Source: Trichomonas vaginalis G3
Taxonomy: Eukaryota > Parabasalia > Trichomonadida > Trichomonadidae
Length of the DNA: 64,000 nucleotides
Assembly: GCF_026262505.1 (NCBI RefSeq)
Contig: NC_067204.1
Location: 19,669,355 to 19,733,354, forward strand
Direction of reading: 5' to 3'
Made by a program: the position numbers and the translations under genes. Positions 23,206-33,672 of this stretch are shown here, piece after piece; within the stretch, counting starts at the first letter, position 1; every line of letters begins with the position of its first letter. The notes below the pieces were generated by a model. It ran no database searches and was not told the origin of the DNA. It worked only from the letters and a program-made list of their open reading frames with translations.

Positions 23206-26200
23206 ATGAACAAAAACGGAACAGCTAAAATGAATGATAATCAAATAAGAGCCGAAGGTAGAAGGTTATTTAAACGCTTCTATAACATTCCTGATGGTGT
23301 TAATCCTAAAACTCGTAGAAGCTATTTAAATGAAGCAATAGATGCATATGAAGGGTTCGACATTTCATCAGAAAGTGAGAGGTTAGCAAGAATGTTAAAC
23401 GTTAATATTGATTTTTATTATTGTGACCCTCAACCAGAAGACGTAGACATTAACAAGGTAGACTTTCCATTAGTGGAATCAATAATGATAGATCCAGAAT
23501 TTGAAACAGTAAATATTTTATTAACACAGAGTCCATGTGGAAAACTTCACGCTGACAGAATAACAGACGTTGAAGCACTCACCGGCTATAAAGTTTGTCC
23601 ATATTGCAAAGAAGAAGTTTATTCTATCCGTGATGATCCGGAAAGGAAAAACCAAAGAAGATTTTTAAAACATTGTGAGAAATGTAAAGAAAATAATGGA
23701 AGATTAATTCAAGACGTTCAATTGCAAAACACACAACAACCATATGCACCACATATCACGAAACAGAAGATATATCAATGGCTATTAGCACATAATTTGC
23801 AGGAATATTATAAACCAACAAGATATTATATTACTTTTGACTTCGAAACATTAGAGACTAAAGAAGAACTTCAACTTTCTGAATGTGCAACTTTGAACGC
23901 TTACTTAAAACCATTTATGGTATCATCAACTGTCAAAATAAAGCCGCAAACGGACTCTTTGAGTCCTGAAGGTCTTTCAGACCGAAGCGGCGAGGTCGTA
24001 GACCGTGATAAAACATTTACGAGGAATTTTTGCTTAACATCAAGTGATTCGTTCATCTCTGATTGGATTGAATTTTTATTTTCAACCTGTTCATTAGTTG
24101 CTAAATCAAATATTGAACAATATGAAGAATTAATGAAGCCGCAAACGGACCAAACGGCGGGGACTTTGTCTCATACATTAAATGAGAAACAAAAGGAAGC
24201 AATGAAAGAGCTTTTAGATGAAGAATTTAATAAAGTGAATATCATAGGTTTTAATTCGGGAAAGTTTGATTTAAATTTAATTCTTCGTGATTTAAACACT
24301 GCAAAATGGAAAATAAAATCAATGCTGGGTTCATCTTCTCAATTTAAGCAAATCATTGTAAAGAAAACAAACTGTCCATATGAATTAAGATTTATTGACA
24401 TCAGAAATTATATAGCGGGTGGAACATTAGACCAATTCACTCAAGATTTCGGAAACAATAAATCACGTGTTAAATCCTTTTTCCCTTATCAATTCATCAC
24501 GTGGGAAAATTACGAAGATGAATTATATAAAAAGGAACCATTCACGAAAGATTCATTTTATTCAGCATTAACTCAAGAAACAATATCCGATTCAGATTAT
24601 CAAATATATCTCAATGATGCTAAAAATTTTGAGAATAGATTAGAATATTTTATTCATTATTGCAATAAAGACGTTGAAATTATGATTAACCCAATTGATA
24701 AAATTATTGAAGAAACATTTGTTTATAAAATTGACATGCTTCATAATCTTTCTTTATCATCGAATGCATCAATGATTCGTTACGCGTTAGCATATAAGAA
24801 CTTCAATCCTAACGAAACATATCCAGAAGAAGAAAATGTGGAATCAAGTTTTGAATTAACGAAAAAGTATTGAAATATAAAATTGATTCATATAAGAAAC
24901 AAGATGAAAAAGCAGAAAGGGATACTAAAAACAATGTTTCAATGGATGACTATCAATACTATCACGATTTAATCCTTTCATCTAAATGCAAAATGTGTGG
25001 TAAAGCGTTTACATATGCTAATAAACCAACATTAGATAGAATCGATAATGAAAAACCACATACCAAAGAAAATTGTCAGTTAATGTGTTGTTATTGCAAT
25101 GTCGTAAAATCAAATAAAGATGAAGATGTTCAACGTTTAAGAATCAATTTAAGAAATTATACATTAAAAAATAATTTACCAATGACTCTAGATTCAGTTG
25201 AAGCTTATCACATCCTCCGTAATGGAATTACTGGTGGTTTATCAAATGTTCAACATAGAGTAAATCTTAAAGGAATCACGCACATTAATAAACTTTCATA
25301 TAATCCAGAAACTAAAACTGTATCAAATGAGGACACTTCCAACATTATGACTCATTTCGTTGGTGTTGACTTTAATTCATTATATCCTTCATCATTTTCA
25401 TCTAATCCTCATGATTTCATTCAATATACTGACCATAAAATGTATATGCCGGGAAGATTGAATGGTGTTATCATTTGTGATACAGCAACAAAGAAAGCAA
25501 AAGCACTGGGAATAATTAAGAAGAAAAATACTTTATTCGTGGCTGAAGTAAAGGGTCACATTGATGAAAAATACATTAATGATTACATAAACTTTTTACC
25601 AATAATAAGAAACTTTGATATTATCACAGATGAAAAAACAATTGGTGTTTTATGTATAATTACATGAAATCAAACAATCTACCAGTTGACCAGAAACAGA
25701 GGAAATTAACTCAGTTAGCATCAACACACAACCAATATCAACCATTTTCTTCTTATTATCTTTGGTATCTAATAGACAGATTTCATTTTATCATTGATGA
25801 CATTCAATCAATTTTAACATTTACGAAAAATACTTGTTTTAATGAATTTGCGAATGAATTTATGAACGAAAGACAAAAGGCTGAATTAGAAGGAAATAAA
25901 GGAAAAAGTTTATTTTGCAAGATTTCACTTAATGGATCATATGGTTACGATGCAATGAATACACAAAATTACGCAAAGACTAAAATAATGAATGCACAGA
26001 AGGCACGCGTTGCATGTATGTCAAATAAGTTTAAAAACATAAGAGAAATAGGAGAGGATACGTATCAAGTGATGCTTAAAGATAGATTTTATAGATGTGA
26101 TACATGTTTACAAGAGGCATTCTTCACTTTAGATAACGCAAAATACTGGTATTTGGTTTTCATTTATGATTTTATGTATAAATGCATGGATGTTAATCGT

Positions 26201-26746
26201 TTTCATTTCATTGAAGGTGATACTGATTCATCTTATTGGGCAATCGCTGGCGACCCAAATCTTCCTAACACTCAAGCATTTCAAGCAATTGTAACCGATA
26301 AAAAATTTTATGATAAAAACATTTACAAATTCGCACCTTTTGATTTCTTCTGTTTTAATGAGAAATTTAAACCTAAATTAAAGAATAAAGCTGAAGAAAA
26401 AGCACATGAGAAGAAGTTATTGGGTTTAGCAATTGAGAAACAAGGTGATAACATGGTTGCTTTATGTCCTAAGTGTTATACTTCATTCAACGGTTCAATT
26501 GATGGAAGTGATTTTAAAAAGATTGCACAAAAAATGAAAGGAGTTAGTTTACGACAAAATAAACAATTAACACCTAAAAATTATTTGGATATAATAAATG
26601 ATAAAGTGATATTTGATGGTCAGAATATTAATTTACAACTTAAAAACGGGTCAATGACTCGCTTAACAATCGGTAAGACTGCATTAACAGGAGCACACAC
26701 TAAGGCTGTATGTTGTGAAAATGGATGTTGTATGCCATTTATTTAA
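23206..26746 (+). pseudogene. Polinton A DNA polymerase B (protein-primed type), broken
   Basis: The replicative polymerase of the element. Domains in order: an N-terminal zinc-ribbon-like region (SPCGKLH, CPYCKEE, HCEKC); a 3'-5' exonuclease with YITFDFETLE, GFNSGKFDLN and HYCNKDVEI; an HNH-type insert (CKMCGKAF, LDRIDNEKPHTKENCQLMCC, CNVVKSN); then the palm with VDFNSLYPSSF (motif A), KISLNGSYGYD (motif B) and EGDTDSSYW (motif C). The length and order fit the Polinton polymerase family. It is not a single open frame here (about two breaks). It is preceded by a T-rich tract ending in CATAAATG. The stretch between the first two exonuclease motifs also carries small GC-rich palindromes. Confidence 0.9.
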
Positions 26747-26848
26747 TAAAATGCCACAGAAGAGACAAAAGGAACCGTAAATAATGGTTTTGATACTATG
26801 ATTCAAAGAGGCGGGCACCCTTAAAACACTTATTTTATTTTTATATAA

Positions 26849-28378
26849 ATGAATAGCGTAGATTTAAAAAATTTAATTGATGATTTAGTACTTAATCAAA
26901 ATTTTCTTAATTATTATGAATTAAAATCATATCTCCAAAAACATGATAACAATATAACGGGTGATGATATGGATTATTATTATTCGTATTATAAAAATGA
27001 AGTTTTGAAATATCATGATAAAATAATTTCTAAAATTAAAGACAAAATTAAAAATAATGAATATTCAAAGGGAAAAAGTAAATCACAACTTAAACAATTG
27101 AAAGATTTCAAAAATAAAGTATTAACAGAAGAAGATATTGATGAATTATATAAATTATATAAATTATATAATCCTGAGCCGCAAAAACCAAAGGAACAAA
27201 AACAAAAGGTGCAAAACGCCCAGGTCCTTCAGACCATAAATGAAGCACAAGCTTTAATTTATGATTCATTAGTTAAACCATATTCAGCCCGACTTTTAAA
27301 TGAAGATCAACTTTTGGAATTCATCCTTCAACATAAACTCGAAGCGGGAAAGTATATCAAACCTTTATATACAGCATATTTAAAACAAATGAATAGAATA
27401 CATCCAGAATTAATGAAGGGGGGAATGAAATCCAAAATCAAAGCAGATAAAATTAAACCACCTGCAACACCAAACCCTCCAACGACAGTACCTCCTCCTC
27501 CTTCAGTTAATCCTTCATCATTCACTTTATTATATCCATTTCAAACATTAAAGAAGCAAAAAGATTTTAAAAAGGATTTCAAAATATTAAATAAACCAAC
27601 TGACCCAAAAATTCAACCGTTAAAGGAAAAATTTAGTCGCCCTTCATTTGCACCATATCCATATTCATACGAAATCGATCATTTAGAATATTCAAGAGGA
27701 AACGTTACTTATTTATTTGCCATTAACATTAACACCAGATATTTATATTGCATTCCGGTGAAAGGGAAAACAGAACAGGAAACAAGAAGAGCTATTCAAT
27801 ACTTACTAGATCATGAAAGAGTAGATAATATAAGGGGTGATGGTGATAAAGGATTTCAGGCAGCTATGGCTCATTATTTCCCACAAATTAATTTTTACTT
27901 TTCATCCTCTCCATATACGTTTCATAATAAAATAGTTGATGCGGTAATGAGAACTCTTAGAGATGCGTTAGGGGTTAATGGTCAGATATACTGGGATGGA
28001 AATCATGACTCCATCATACAGCAGTTAGTATATTATTACAATAATACATGGCATAGAACAATAAACATGAAACCGGTGGAAATGAAAAATGATATTTCAA
28101 AAGAATGGGAATATATTAGAAAGCAAATGGAAAGGTTGAATGATGTTAAACGTGAACAAATTAATTCGGGGCTCATGAATTTTAAACAAGGGGATAAAGT
28201 TTTGATTCATCTCGATTATGGAAAAACTGATAAATCAATGACAAAAAGAAGACGAAGATTTGACACAATAGCTGAATTTGTTAGATATATTAACGGCAAT
28301 GCATTAGTTGAAGTTGACAATAAATTAATAGAAATTCCGATTTATTTTATTACTCCATTATATTTAAATAATATTTAA
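26849..28378 (+). CDS. Polinton A integrase (retroviral type)
   Basis: A 509-residue integrase that would join element ends to target DNA. The N-terminal third is charged and helical, with a Pro-rich linker (PPATPNPPTTVPPPPSV) near residue 210. The catalytic rve core follows, from about residue 270 to 420, with acidic residues visible in YEIDHLEYSR, IRGDGDKGF and NKIVDAVMRTLRD. A C-terminal SH3-like or chromo-like tail starts at QGDKVLIHLDYG and is rich in Arg/Lys (TKRRRRFD). The start has TATATAAATG directly upstream. It lies downstream of polymerase B on the same strand. Confidence 0.9.
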   Translation: MNSVDLKNLIDDLVLNQNFLNYYELKSYLQKHDNNITGDDMDYYYSYYKNEVLKYHDKIISKIKDKIKNNEYSKGKSKSQLKQLKDFKNKVLTEEDIDELYKLYKLYNPEPQKPKEQKQKVQNAQVLQTINEAQALIYDSLVKPYSARLLNEDQLLEFILQHKLEAGKYIKPLYTAYLKQMNRIHPELMKGGMKSKIKADKIKPPATPNPPTTVPPPPSVNPSSFTLLYPFQTLKKQKDFKKDFKILNKPTDPKIQPLKEKFSRPSFAPYPYSYEIDHLEYSRGNVTYLFAININTRYLYCIPVKGKTEQETRRAIQYLLDHERVDNIRGDGDKGFQAAMAHYFPQINFYFSSSPYTFHNKIVDAVMRTLRDALGVNGQIYWDGNHDSIIQQLVYYYNNTWHRTINMKPVEMKNDISKEWEYIRKQMERLNDVKREQINSGLMNFKQGDKVLIHLDYGKTDKSMTKRRRRFDTIAEFVRYINGNALVEVDNKLIEIPIYFITPLYLNNI

Positions 28379-28397
28379 TTTTTTTATTTCGTAAGAA

Positions 28398-28670
28398 ATG
28401 AGTAACAACGAAGCAGTCAAGAGTCCAGACGATGAATATAAAAAGAAACTAAACAGAATTAAATCAAAAATATGTTATTACAAAAAGAAGCCACAATGTG
28501 GTGGGGTTGAAAACGATAAAGAGAGGAAAGAAATAATCGAAAAATTAGAAACTTATCGTTCAATCCTTAAACTGAGTGAAGCAAAAATAAAAGAATTTAA
28601 TAGAATAAATAAATTGATTGGAAGAGATGAATTTAATAAAGATGAATTTTTAAACTCTATCCAAATTTAA
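28398..28670 (+). CDS. Polinton A small basic protein, 90 aa, unknown
   Basis: A short, Lys/Glu-rich, probably helical protein with no recognised domain. It begins 19 bp after the integrase stop, with TTCGTAAGAAATG upstream, and so seems to belong to the polymerase-integrase strand. It ends tail to tail with a tiny minus-strand gene and overlaps its last codons. Confidence 0.55.
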   Translation: MSNNEAVKSPDDEYKKKLNRIKSKICYYKKKPQCGGVENDKERKEIIEKLETYRSILKLSEAKIKEFNRINKLIGRDEFNKDEFLNSIQI

Positions 28671-28831
28671 TTTTTATTCCTCTTCGACAACATCTCTCTT
28701 TCCATCATTACCGCATAACCACATTTTCTCAATTTTAGTGGTTTGTTATTTTTAACATGTTCTTGCATCATTTTTATCATTTCCTCCCTTGTTATGATTC
28801 GTGGTAAATTTTGAGCTTGTGGGGTATTCAT
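28667..28831 (-). CDS. Tiny Polinton A protein, 54 aa
   Basis: A short minus-strand frame starting MNTPQAQNLPRIITREEMIK. It has the same upstream signature as the two tiny genes to its right (TTTTTATCATAAATG). It shares with them the segment (I/L)(I/L)T(R/K)(E/D/Q)x(L/M)xK(M/L)(M/L). The function is unknown; the shared upstream signal and motif make a real gene more likely than chance. Confidence 0.5.
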   Translation of the reverse strand: MNTPQAQNLPRIITREEMIKMMQEHVKNNKPLKLRKCGYAVMMEREMLSKRNKN

Positions 28832-28966
28832 TTATGATAAAAATAAAAATTTGTTATCACTTATTTTATCGTGAATGTTTTTAGGTTATTCAATAATTAA
28901 TTATTTTTGAATAACTGGGAAATAAATTTACGTCAAATATGCAATTTATAAAATCTTATGTCGACA

Positions 28967-29038
28967 GGCTACGTAGCACAGTGGTCTAAGGTGGTGTTAT
29001 GGAGGGGTCAAGGTCTGTGGTTCGAACCGCGACAGCGC
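28967..29038 (+). tRNA. tRNA-like sequence (possible Pol III unit or tRNA relic)
   Basis: A 72-bp stretch with a good A-box match (TAGCACAGTGGTCTAAGG) and a B-box match (GGTTCGAACC) at tRNA spacing, followed within 5 bp by TTTT, the usual Pol III stop. The first three acceptor pairs (GGC with GCC) and part of the D stem can form. The acceptor, anticodon and T stems do not pair well, so I cannot assign an anticodon. It is either a worn tRNA captured by the element or a tRNA-derived promoter for a small RNA. Confidence 0.4.
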
Positions 29039-29105
29039 CGTATTTTCTTATTTTCTTTATTTGTCTTGTTTGTCGTGAATAAAAAGTATCATAAAAGTGC
29101 TCTAT

Positions 29106-29179
29106 CTTCCACGGGAATAAATAAAAAATTTACTTTATTTCTTCTTTATTTCTTCTTTATTTCTTTGTTCCCGTGGAAG
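29106..29179. terminator. Long hairpin CTTCCACGGGAA
   Basis: A perfect 12-bp stem (29106-29117 pairs with 29168-29179). Its loop is made of CTTTATTT repeats. It lies in the gene-free interval 28832-29364 between the tRNA-like sequence and the AGGTGA palindrome. It may be a terminator or a processing signal; the role is not shown by sequence. Confidence 0.5.
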
Positions 29180-29280
29180 AAGGGTTTTGCTGTTTTTTCT
29201 CAGCCGAAATCAATGATTTTTTCATTTTTGGAATCCTTAGCGAATGAGGAATCTTTTCTCTCGTGGAAGCTTTGACCTAA

Positions 29281-29335
29281 AATATAATTTAGGTGAAGAG
29301 GTGAGATATCACCTGTTTTTTCACCTGTTTTTATG
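29281..29335. repeat. AGGTGA palindrome, copy 1 (in Polinton A)
   Basis: AATTTAGGTGAAGAGGTGAG followed by inverted ATATCACCT and further CACCTGTTTT units. The same 50-70 bp sequence occurs four more times in element B (50776, 51980, 52160, 53236). It is the only noncoding sequence I see that is shared by A and B. Confidence 0.8.
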
Positions 29336-29364
29336 GTAGTAGTGAAATAAAATTTTGTTATCAG

Positions 29365-29547
29365 TTATTTTATCATCATTTTATTAAGTTCATCTTTAGT
29401 TAATAATTTGAATGGATTCGCTAATGTTCCACCTTGAGTCACAACACTTGCCCCGGCTAATTGTGAAGAACCTGGGATAAGTACTCCATGAAATGATTTC
29501 ATTGGTATCATTAATTTAGAAATAGTTGGCTTAATTAATTTGGTCAT
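29365..29547 (-). CDS. Tiny Polinton A protein, 60 aa
   Basis: A minus-strand frame with a Gly/Ser/Ala-rich middle (GSSQLAGASVVTQGGT) and a C-terminal LLTKDELNKMMIK segment shared with its two tiny neighbours. TTTTTATCATAAATG lies upstream. Function unknown. Confidence 0.5.
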   Translation of the reverse strand: MTKLIKPTISKLMIPMKSFHGVLIPGSSQLAGASVVTQGGTLANPFKLLTKDELNKMMIK

Positions 29548-29607
29548 TTATGATAAAAATAAAATTGCATAATTTAAATTTTTTTTCTTTCTCATTTTCT
29601 CATTTTC

Positions 29608-29742
29608 TCATTTTTCATTCTGTTTTGGTTTCAGCAACTTTTCAAGTTGTTGTCTTGTCAGTAACTTTAATTTTAACTTTGGATCAAATATTGGGTTTCC
29701 ATCTTTATCTCTTCCAATAACACCATATGGTAGAATCTTCAT
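29608..29742 (-). CDS. Tiny Polinton A protein, 44 aa
   Basis: A minus-strand frame beginning MKILPYGVIGRDKDGNPIFD and ending with LLTRQQLEKLL, then basic residues. It is the third member of the tiny family. Its start is preceded by TTTTTATTTTAGTATAAATG. Function unknown. Confidence 0.5.
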   Translation of the reverse strand: MKILPYGVIGRDKDGNPIFDPKLKLKLLTRQQLEKLLKPKQNEK

Positions 29743-29820
29743 TTATACTAAAATAAAAATTTAAATTATGCTGTTTGCTCTTTTGGAGCTCCTAAAGTTT
29801 GTTTCACAAACATTGAGCGT

Positions 29821-31406
29821 TCATTGAACTCTATACCATGCGAATACAGTCATAAATGGTGGCATGTAATCTTTACTTTGTCCCGTTGTTTGTGTATATC
29901 CTGAAACGCGATGTGTATGGTTTCCTTCTCCCTGAGTGTCACTCCAGTAACAATTTATGGCAAATTTAACATCATCTTTAACATCATATCCTTTACCTTT
30001 TGTCATTCCTGACCAATCCCAATATCTATGCTTATGCCAACCTGCTTGAGATGTGCTTAAATCTATGTAGTGACTGTGTGCAGGTAAATTTTCACCCGTA
30101 ATTGTTTTACTTCCCCCTGTTTCCTTTGAAGAGTTTGCACAATACAAAAACCTGTCGACTATTTGTTCCCATGCACCAACACCAAACATTGCTTGAGGAC
30201 CTCTCACATCCATAGATGTATAAATAGAACCTACTGGGTTCATTAAATCAAACATATGAGATATTATAGGATTGTCTCTTTTGAACTTAAAATATAGTGT
30301 AACTATTTCGGGTTTCTTCTGGTTTGTGTCAGAATATTTTTTATAATATAATCTTATGTTTTCAGGGTATGTAAAATCTTGACTATAATATTTATTTTTG
30401 TCATCTTCATAATAGTATACTATTCTCGTTTTTTCTATTGCATTATATCTTTTATATCTATAATATCTAAATATAATGTTTGCTTTTTTGGGTCTACATG
30501 TGCGTCAACACCATAGTCATAATAATACGGTGCTGGAGCTACGTTAGACAATGTCATATCCGTCATTTCATAAACTCTTAAATATTTCTTTTGTTCGTCT
30601 CCATATAAGTTTAAGTAGCAGTTGTTGTCTAATGGAACTTTAACTTGTGTGCCATTATTCTTTATATAGCCTACATACATTTCATTGTTATTTTTCGGAA
30701 TGAGTTTATACCGTATACCATTTCTTAAGGACTGTACAAACTCCCATCTAAAATATTTGTTTTCTTCATTGACAGAAAAGTCGCCAACAATAGTTTCAAT
30801 ATTTTTTGTTCCAACTAAACTTTGGTATATTTCGTTAACAAATGATATATCTGCTTTCTTTGCTAACTCATCGTTAACATATTCCTTATCTGCCTTCTTT
30901 GCTAACTCATCGTTAACATATTCCTTATCTGCTTTCTTTGCTAACTCATCGTTAACATATTCCTTATCTGCTTTCTTCCCTAACTCATCGTTAACAAATG
31001 ATATATCTGCTTTAAGGTCTAAACATTCTGAAACCCATCCTGTATCAGCTTTAGTTTTAAGAATCTTCGATGTCCGTTCATGATACCATTCAACCCTTTC
31101 TATAATTTCATTATCTTTTTCATTAACATATTCCTTATCTGCCTTCTTTGCTAACTCATCGTTAACATATTCCTTATCTGCCTTCTTTGCTAACTCATCG
31201 TTAACAAATGATATATCTGCTTTCTTTGCTAACTCATCGTTAACATAAGTTTTATCTGCTTTCTTTGCTAACTCATCGTTAACAAATGATATATCTGCTT
31301 TCTTTGCTAACTCATCGTTAACATATTCCTTATCTGCTTTCTTCATTATGTCATTTAGGAAACCTTTTATGAATTCCTCATTTAAATTAAATCTTCCAAT
31401 CTTCAA
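29821..31406 (-). pseudogene. Polinton A phage-like tail fibre gene
   Basis: This gene resembles bacteriophage tail fibres. The N-terminal half consists of many copies of a 13-residue repeat of the type KKADKEYVNDELA, a trimeric-fibre or coiled-coil shaft. A middle domain follows (NEIYQSLVGTKNIETIVGDF). The C-terminal part is of tail-collar type: PVGSIYTSMD, GAWEQIVDRFLYCANSS, ENLPAHSHYI, GNHTHRVSG and MPPFMTVFAWYRV, with paired His typical of metal-binding fibre tips. A receptor-binding role on the particle surface is inferred. Not one open frame (about one break). Confidence 0.82.
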
Positions 31407-31679
31407 AACTTTAGGAAATGCATTTAATGCGTAATATCTTTGTTCTTCTGGTGGAATTGATGTTATATCATCCGTTTATTCCTTTAATTTTTGAATTCAT
31501 AAATAAAATTTCTTTTATATTTGATATCACTGCACCACTTTGCAAACGAATTCGAAATGGTCATTTTTCAATACTATCTCCAAATCTCCATATTTCAACA
31601 TTTGCGTTTGTTCTGCCGTCTTTGAATTATATGCATATATGGCGTATGTAATGGTCTGTGGTTGCTGTTGTTTAATCAT
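31407..31679 (-). other. Short remnant between tail fibre and 245-aa gene
   Basis: A minus-strand stretch that starts with a credible leader (AATAAATG at 31679) and reads MIKQQQPQTITYAIYAYNSK. It is probably a small gene of the element that is no longer whole. Family unknown. Confidence 0.35.
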
Positions 31680-31703
31680 TTATTACGATTTAAAAATAAA
31701 TAT

Positions 31704-32441
31704 TTAATCTGTTATCTCATCAGCTATTTTTTCTATTTGAAATTGCCATAATATTTCATTCATAAATTCTAAATCACAATCAAATAGGTCAGTTATTCTA
31801 AATTTAATATTTGATAAATCTTTTGAATGAAGAATAAATGAATTCCCGGATAATTGAAACGGATATGATAAAGAAAATATGTTTAAGTTGATGGATAAAA
31901 TGTTTTGTATTGATGGGTAAGAGTTAGGGTCTAATGTTTGATGTGAAAATCTCATTGGGGTATTAACTTTATCACATTTGATTAAAATGAAATTAGAACC
32001 AGTGTCAGAATACAAAACATCCCCAACATCTTTTTCAAAATTTAATATCCCCAACAATGAACGAAGACGAGGAGTACAAAATTTAATTTTCAGCGGAAAT
32101 TTAATAAGGTTATTTATTTCATCAAGTTCAAAAAGTTTATCAGGTTTTGATTTAAAATTTTCTTCATACCATACGATAAATGATTCATTTAAATAACTTA
32201 AAATCATGTTAATATCCCATTTCGTTATCACATTATTTATATACATATCATACGTTTTTAGGTCTACGACCCCGCCGCTATGCGGCTCATGGTCATCTTT
32301 AATAAATGATATATAATCTGAAGGGTCTAAAAGAATGGGATTAAATTTACCACTCACAGAAACGAGAGTAACATTATAAATTCCGCTAACTGTTAAATTT
32401 AATTCACAGTTATTATTCGAAATAATATTGATAATTGACAT
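31704..32441 (-). CDS. Polinton A virion-like protein, 245 aa
   Basis: A protein with beta-rich composition, Asn/Ile/Leu-rich. The C-terminal segment NIKFRITDLFDCDLEFMNE, with the following WQFQIEK, has the look of minor structural proteins in Polintons and virophages, in which a beta-sandwich ends with a short RLTD-type strand. That is an impression, not a proven match. It is divergently paired with the 159-aa gene; only about 20 bp separates the two starts, a compact bidirectional promoter. A GC-rich nested palindrome (32268-32294) lies inside the coding region. Confidence 0.65.
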   Translation of the reverse strand: MSIINIISNNNCELNLTVSGIYNVTLVSVSGKFNPILLDPSDYISFIKDDHEPHSGGVVDLKTYDMYINNVITKWDINMILSYLNESFIVWYEENFKSKPDKLFELDEINNLIKFPLKIKFCTPRLRSLLGILNFEKDVGDVLYSDTGSNFILIKCDKVNTPMRFSHQTLDPNSYPSIQNILSINLNIFSLSYPFQLSGNSFILHSKDLSNIKFRITDLFDCDLEFMNEILWQFQIEKIADEITD

Positions 32442-32462
32442 TTTTTTATTACGATTAAAAAT

Positions 32463-32942
32463 ATGGTAAAGCGTTATTTTCCAGTGATAAATAAAACTAG
32501 AATAAGATTACCTCAAGAATTCATAAATTCAACGAATAAGAAATTCATTCATGTTATAAATTTTAGTGTTTTCAGAAAATATGAGTCGATGTCATATTCA
32601 TCATCAGGTTATATTTCACTTCATTCAAATTTAGTTCAATCAAACCCATATAATGACCATTTCATAAGATTTTCAGATGGTATTAAAAATGTAATTGATA
32701 GATTAAAATATGAACAGATTGACAATATCGAATTTTTGGAATTTTGGTTTAAATATCCCGATGGAAAAAAGATTGAAGTTAAAGATAAAGCTGATACTAT
32801 AACAAAAACAATTACAATGACCGATCCGGATAGTGGGGAACAAAAAGAAATAAAACAAACGATAGAAACTGGTGAAAGGTCAATTATTATCGATTATGAT
32901 TCAAAGGATTATTATTCGATAATGTTAATGCTTGAATATTAA
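32463..32942 (+). CDS. Polinton A 159-aa protein, possible minor capsid
   Basis: The only plus-strand gene in the virion half apart from two short ones at the right end. The segments YISLHSNLVQSN, DHFIRFSDG and EFLEFWFKYPDGKKI resemble, in order and spacing, the segments HASFS, SFLCLANDFY and DFQVWFTTDG of the element B proteins at 49910 and 60399. I infer a shared capsid-associated fold. It overlaps the 3' end of the next gene by 4 bp. Confidence 0.55.
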   Translation: MVKRYFPVINKTRIRLPQEFINSTNKKFIHVINFSVFRKYESMSYSSSGYISLHSNLVQSNPYNDHFIRFSDGIKNVIDRLKYEQIDNIEFLEFWFKYPDGKKIEVKDKADTITKTITMTDPDSGEQKEIKQTIETGERSIIIDYDSKDYYSIMLMLEY

Positions 32943-33640
32943 ATAGCCTTAACAAAGAATTTTTCAAGTGATATTTTATATTCATCAACTATTTTATTAT
33001 AAATATCATTATATGTTAAATGAAGTTCAGTTGTTGTTCCGTTCTTTGATATCTTAATTGTGCTAATATCCTTTATAGGATTTATTTTTGCAACTGTTCC
33101 GCAGCATGAAACCTCATCATCTATGAAAAATTGAATCTTCACGTCTGAATCTTGAACATCACAAAGAATGGCGATAATGTGAATTAATGATTCATAAGGT
33201 AAAATAATTAAACCGGATTGGTCAATTAAATTTATTATTGAATCATAATTATCAGTTATGATATCACGGTAAATTTTCATTAATTCAGAATTAATGTCTA
33301 TTTTATATGGCGCATTGCGACTGTAATCGTAGATTCCTGGGTTCTCGATGTTTGATGAAAGAGGTGGGGGGTATGTTGGATAAGTGGGAATTTCAACAGG
33401 TTCTTTACCAGGTTCAGATAAAATGATTGGGTCTCCATTCTCATGGTTTTCTTCATTCTCCTCATTCTTCGGTAAGTCACGAGTTAATAAATTTGGTTGA
33501 GTTGCTGACCTTGTTAATTCAGGACTAACATTAACTTTAACATTTTGAATAATTCGTGATTTATCATCATTTACGTTATAACCAACCGTAATCTCTGCTT
33601 TTGCGTTAGTGTTCTTTTGACTAGTGAAACGTCTTCTCAT
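32939..33640 (-). CDS. Polinton A 233-aa protein, unknown
   Basis: The N-terminal third is hydrophilic and repetitive in Asn/Glu (NEENEENHENGDP), followed by a Pro/Tyr-rich linker (PTYPTYPPPLSS). The C-terminal half appears folded and beta/alpha mixed, with CGTVAKINPIKDISTIKIS. The arrangement, a disordered N-terminus with a folded C-terminus, suits a virion component. No family recognised. TATAAATG start context. Confidence 0.6.
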   Translation of the reverse strand: MRRRFTSQKNTNAKAEITVGYNVNDDKSRIIQNVKVNVSPELTRSATQPNLLTRDLPKNEENEENHENGDPIILSEPGKEPVEIPTYPTYPPPLSSNIENPGIYDYSRNAPYKIDINSELMKIYRDIITDNYDSIINLIDQSGLIILPYESLIHIIAILCDVQDSDVKIQFFIDDEVSCCGTVAKINPIKDISTIKISKNGTTTELHLTYNDIYNKIVDEYKISLEKFFVKAI

Positions 33641-33672
33641 TTATATTCGAATAAAAAAATATATTTAAACTT

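Noticed and set aside
27328-27525. A 65-codon minus-strand frame in the integrase gene.
   Set aside because: A shadow of the Pro-rich integrase linker (Gly-rich on the other strand).
28958-29275. A 105-codon plus-strand frame over the tRNA-like locus.
   Set aside because: It covers the tRNA-like sequence and hairpin and lacks the ATAAATG start context of the element's genes.
30685-31083. A 132-codon frame opposite the tail-fibre shaft.
   Set aside because: A shadow of the minus-strand repeats; the repeat gives an artificial Ser/Phe-rich product.
31418-31651. A 77-codon plus-strand frame.
   Set aside because: It is antisense to the small minus-strand gene remnant, and its composition is hydrophobic and random-like.
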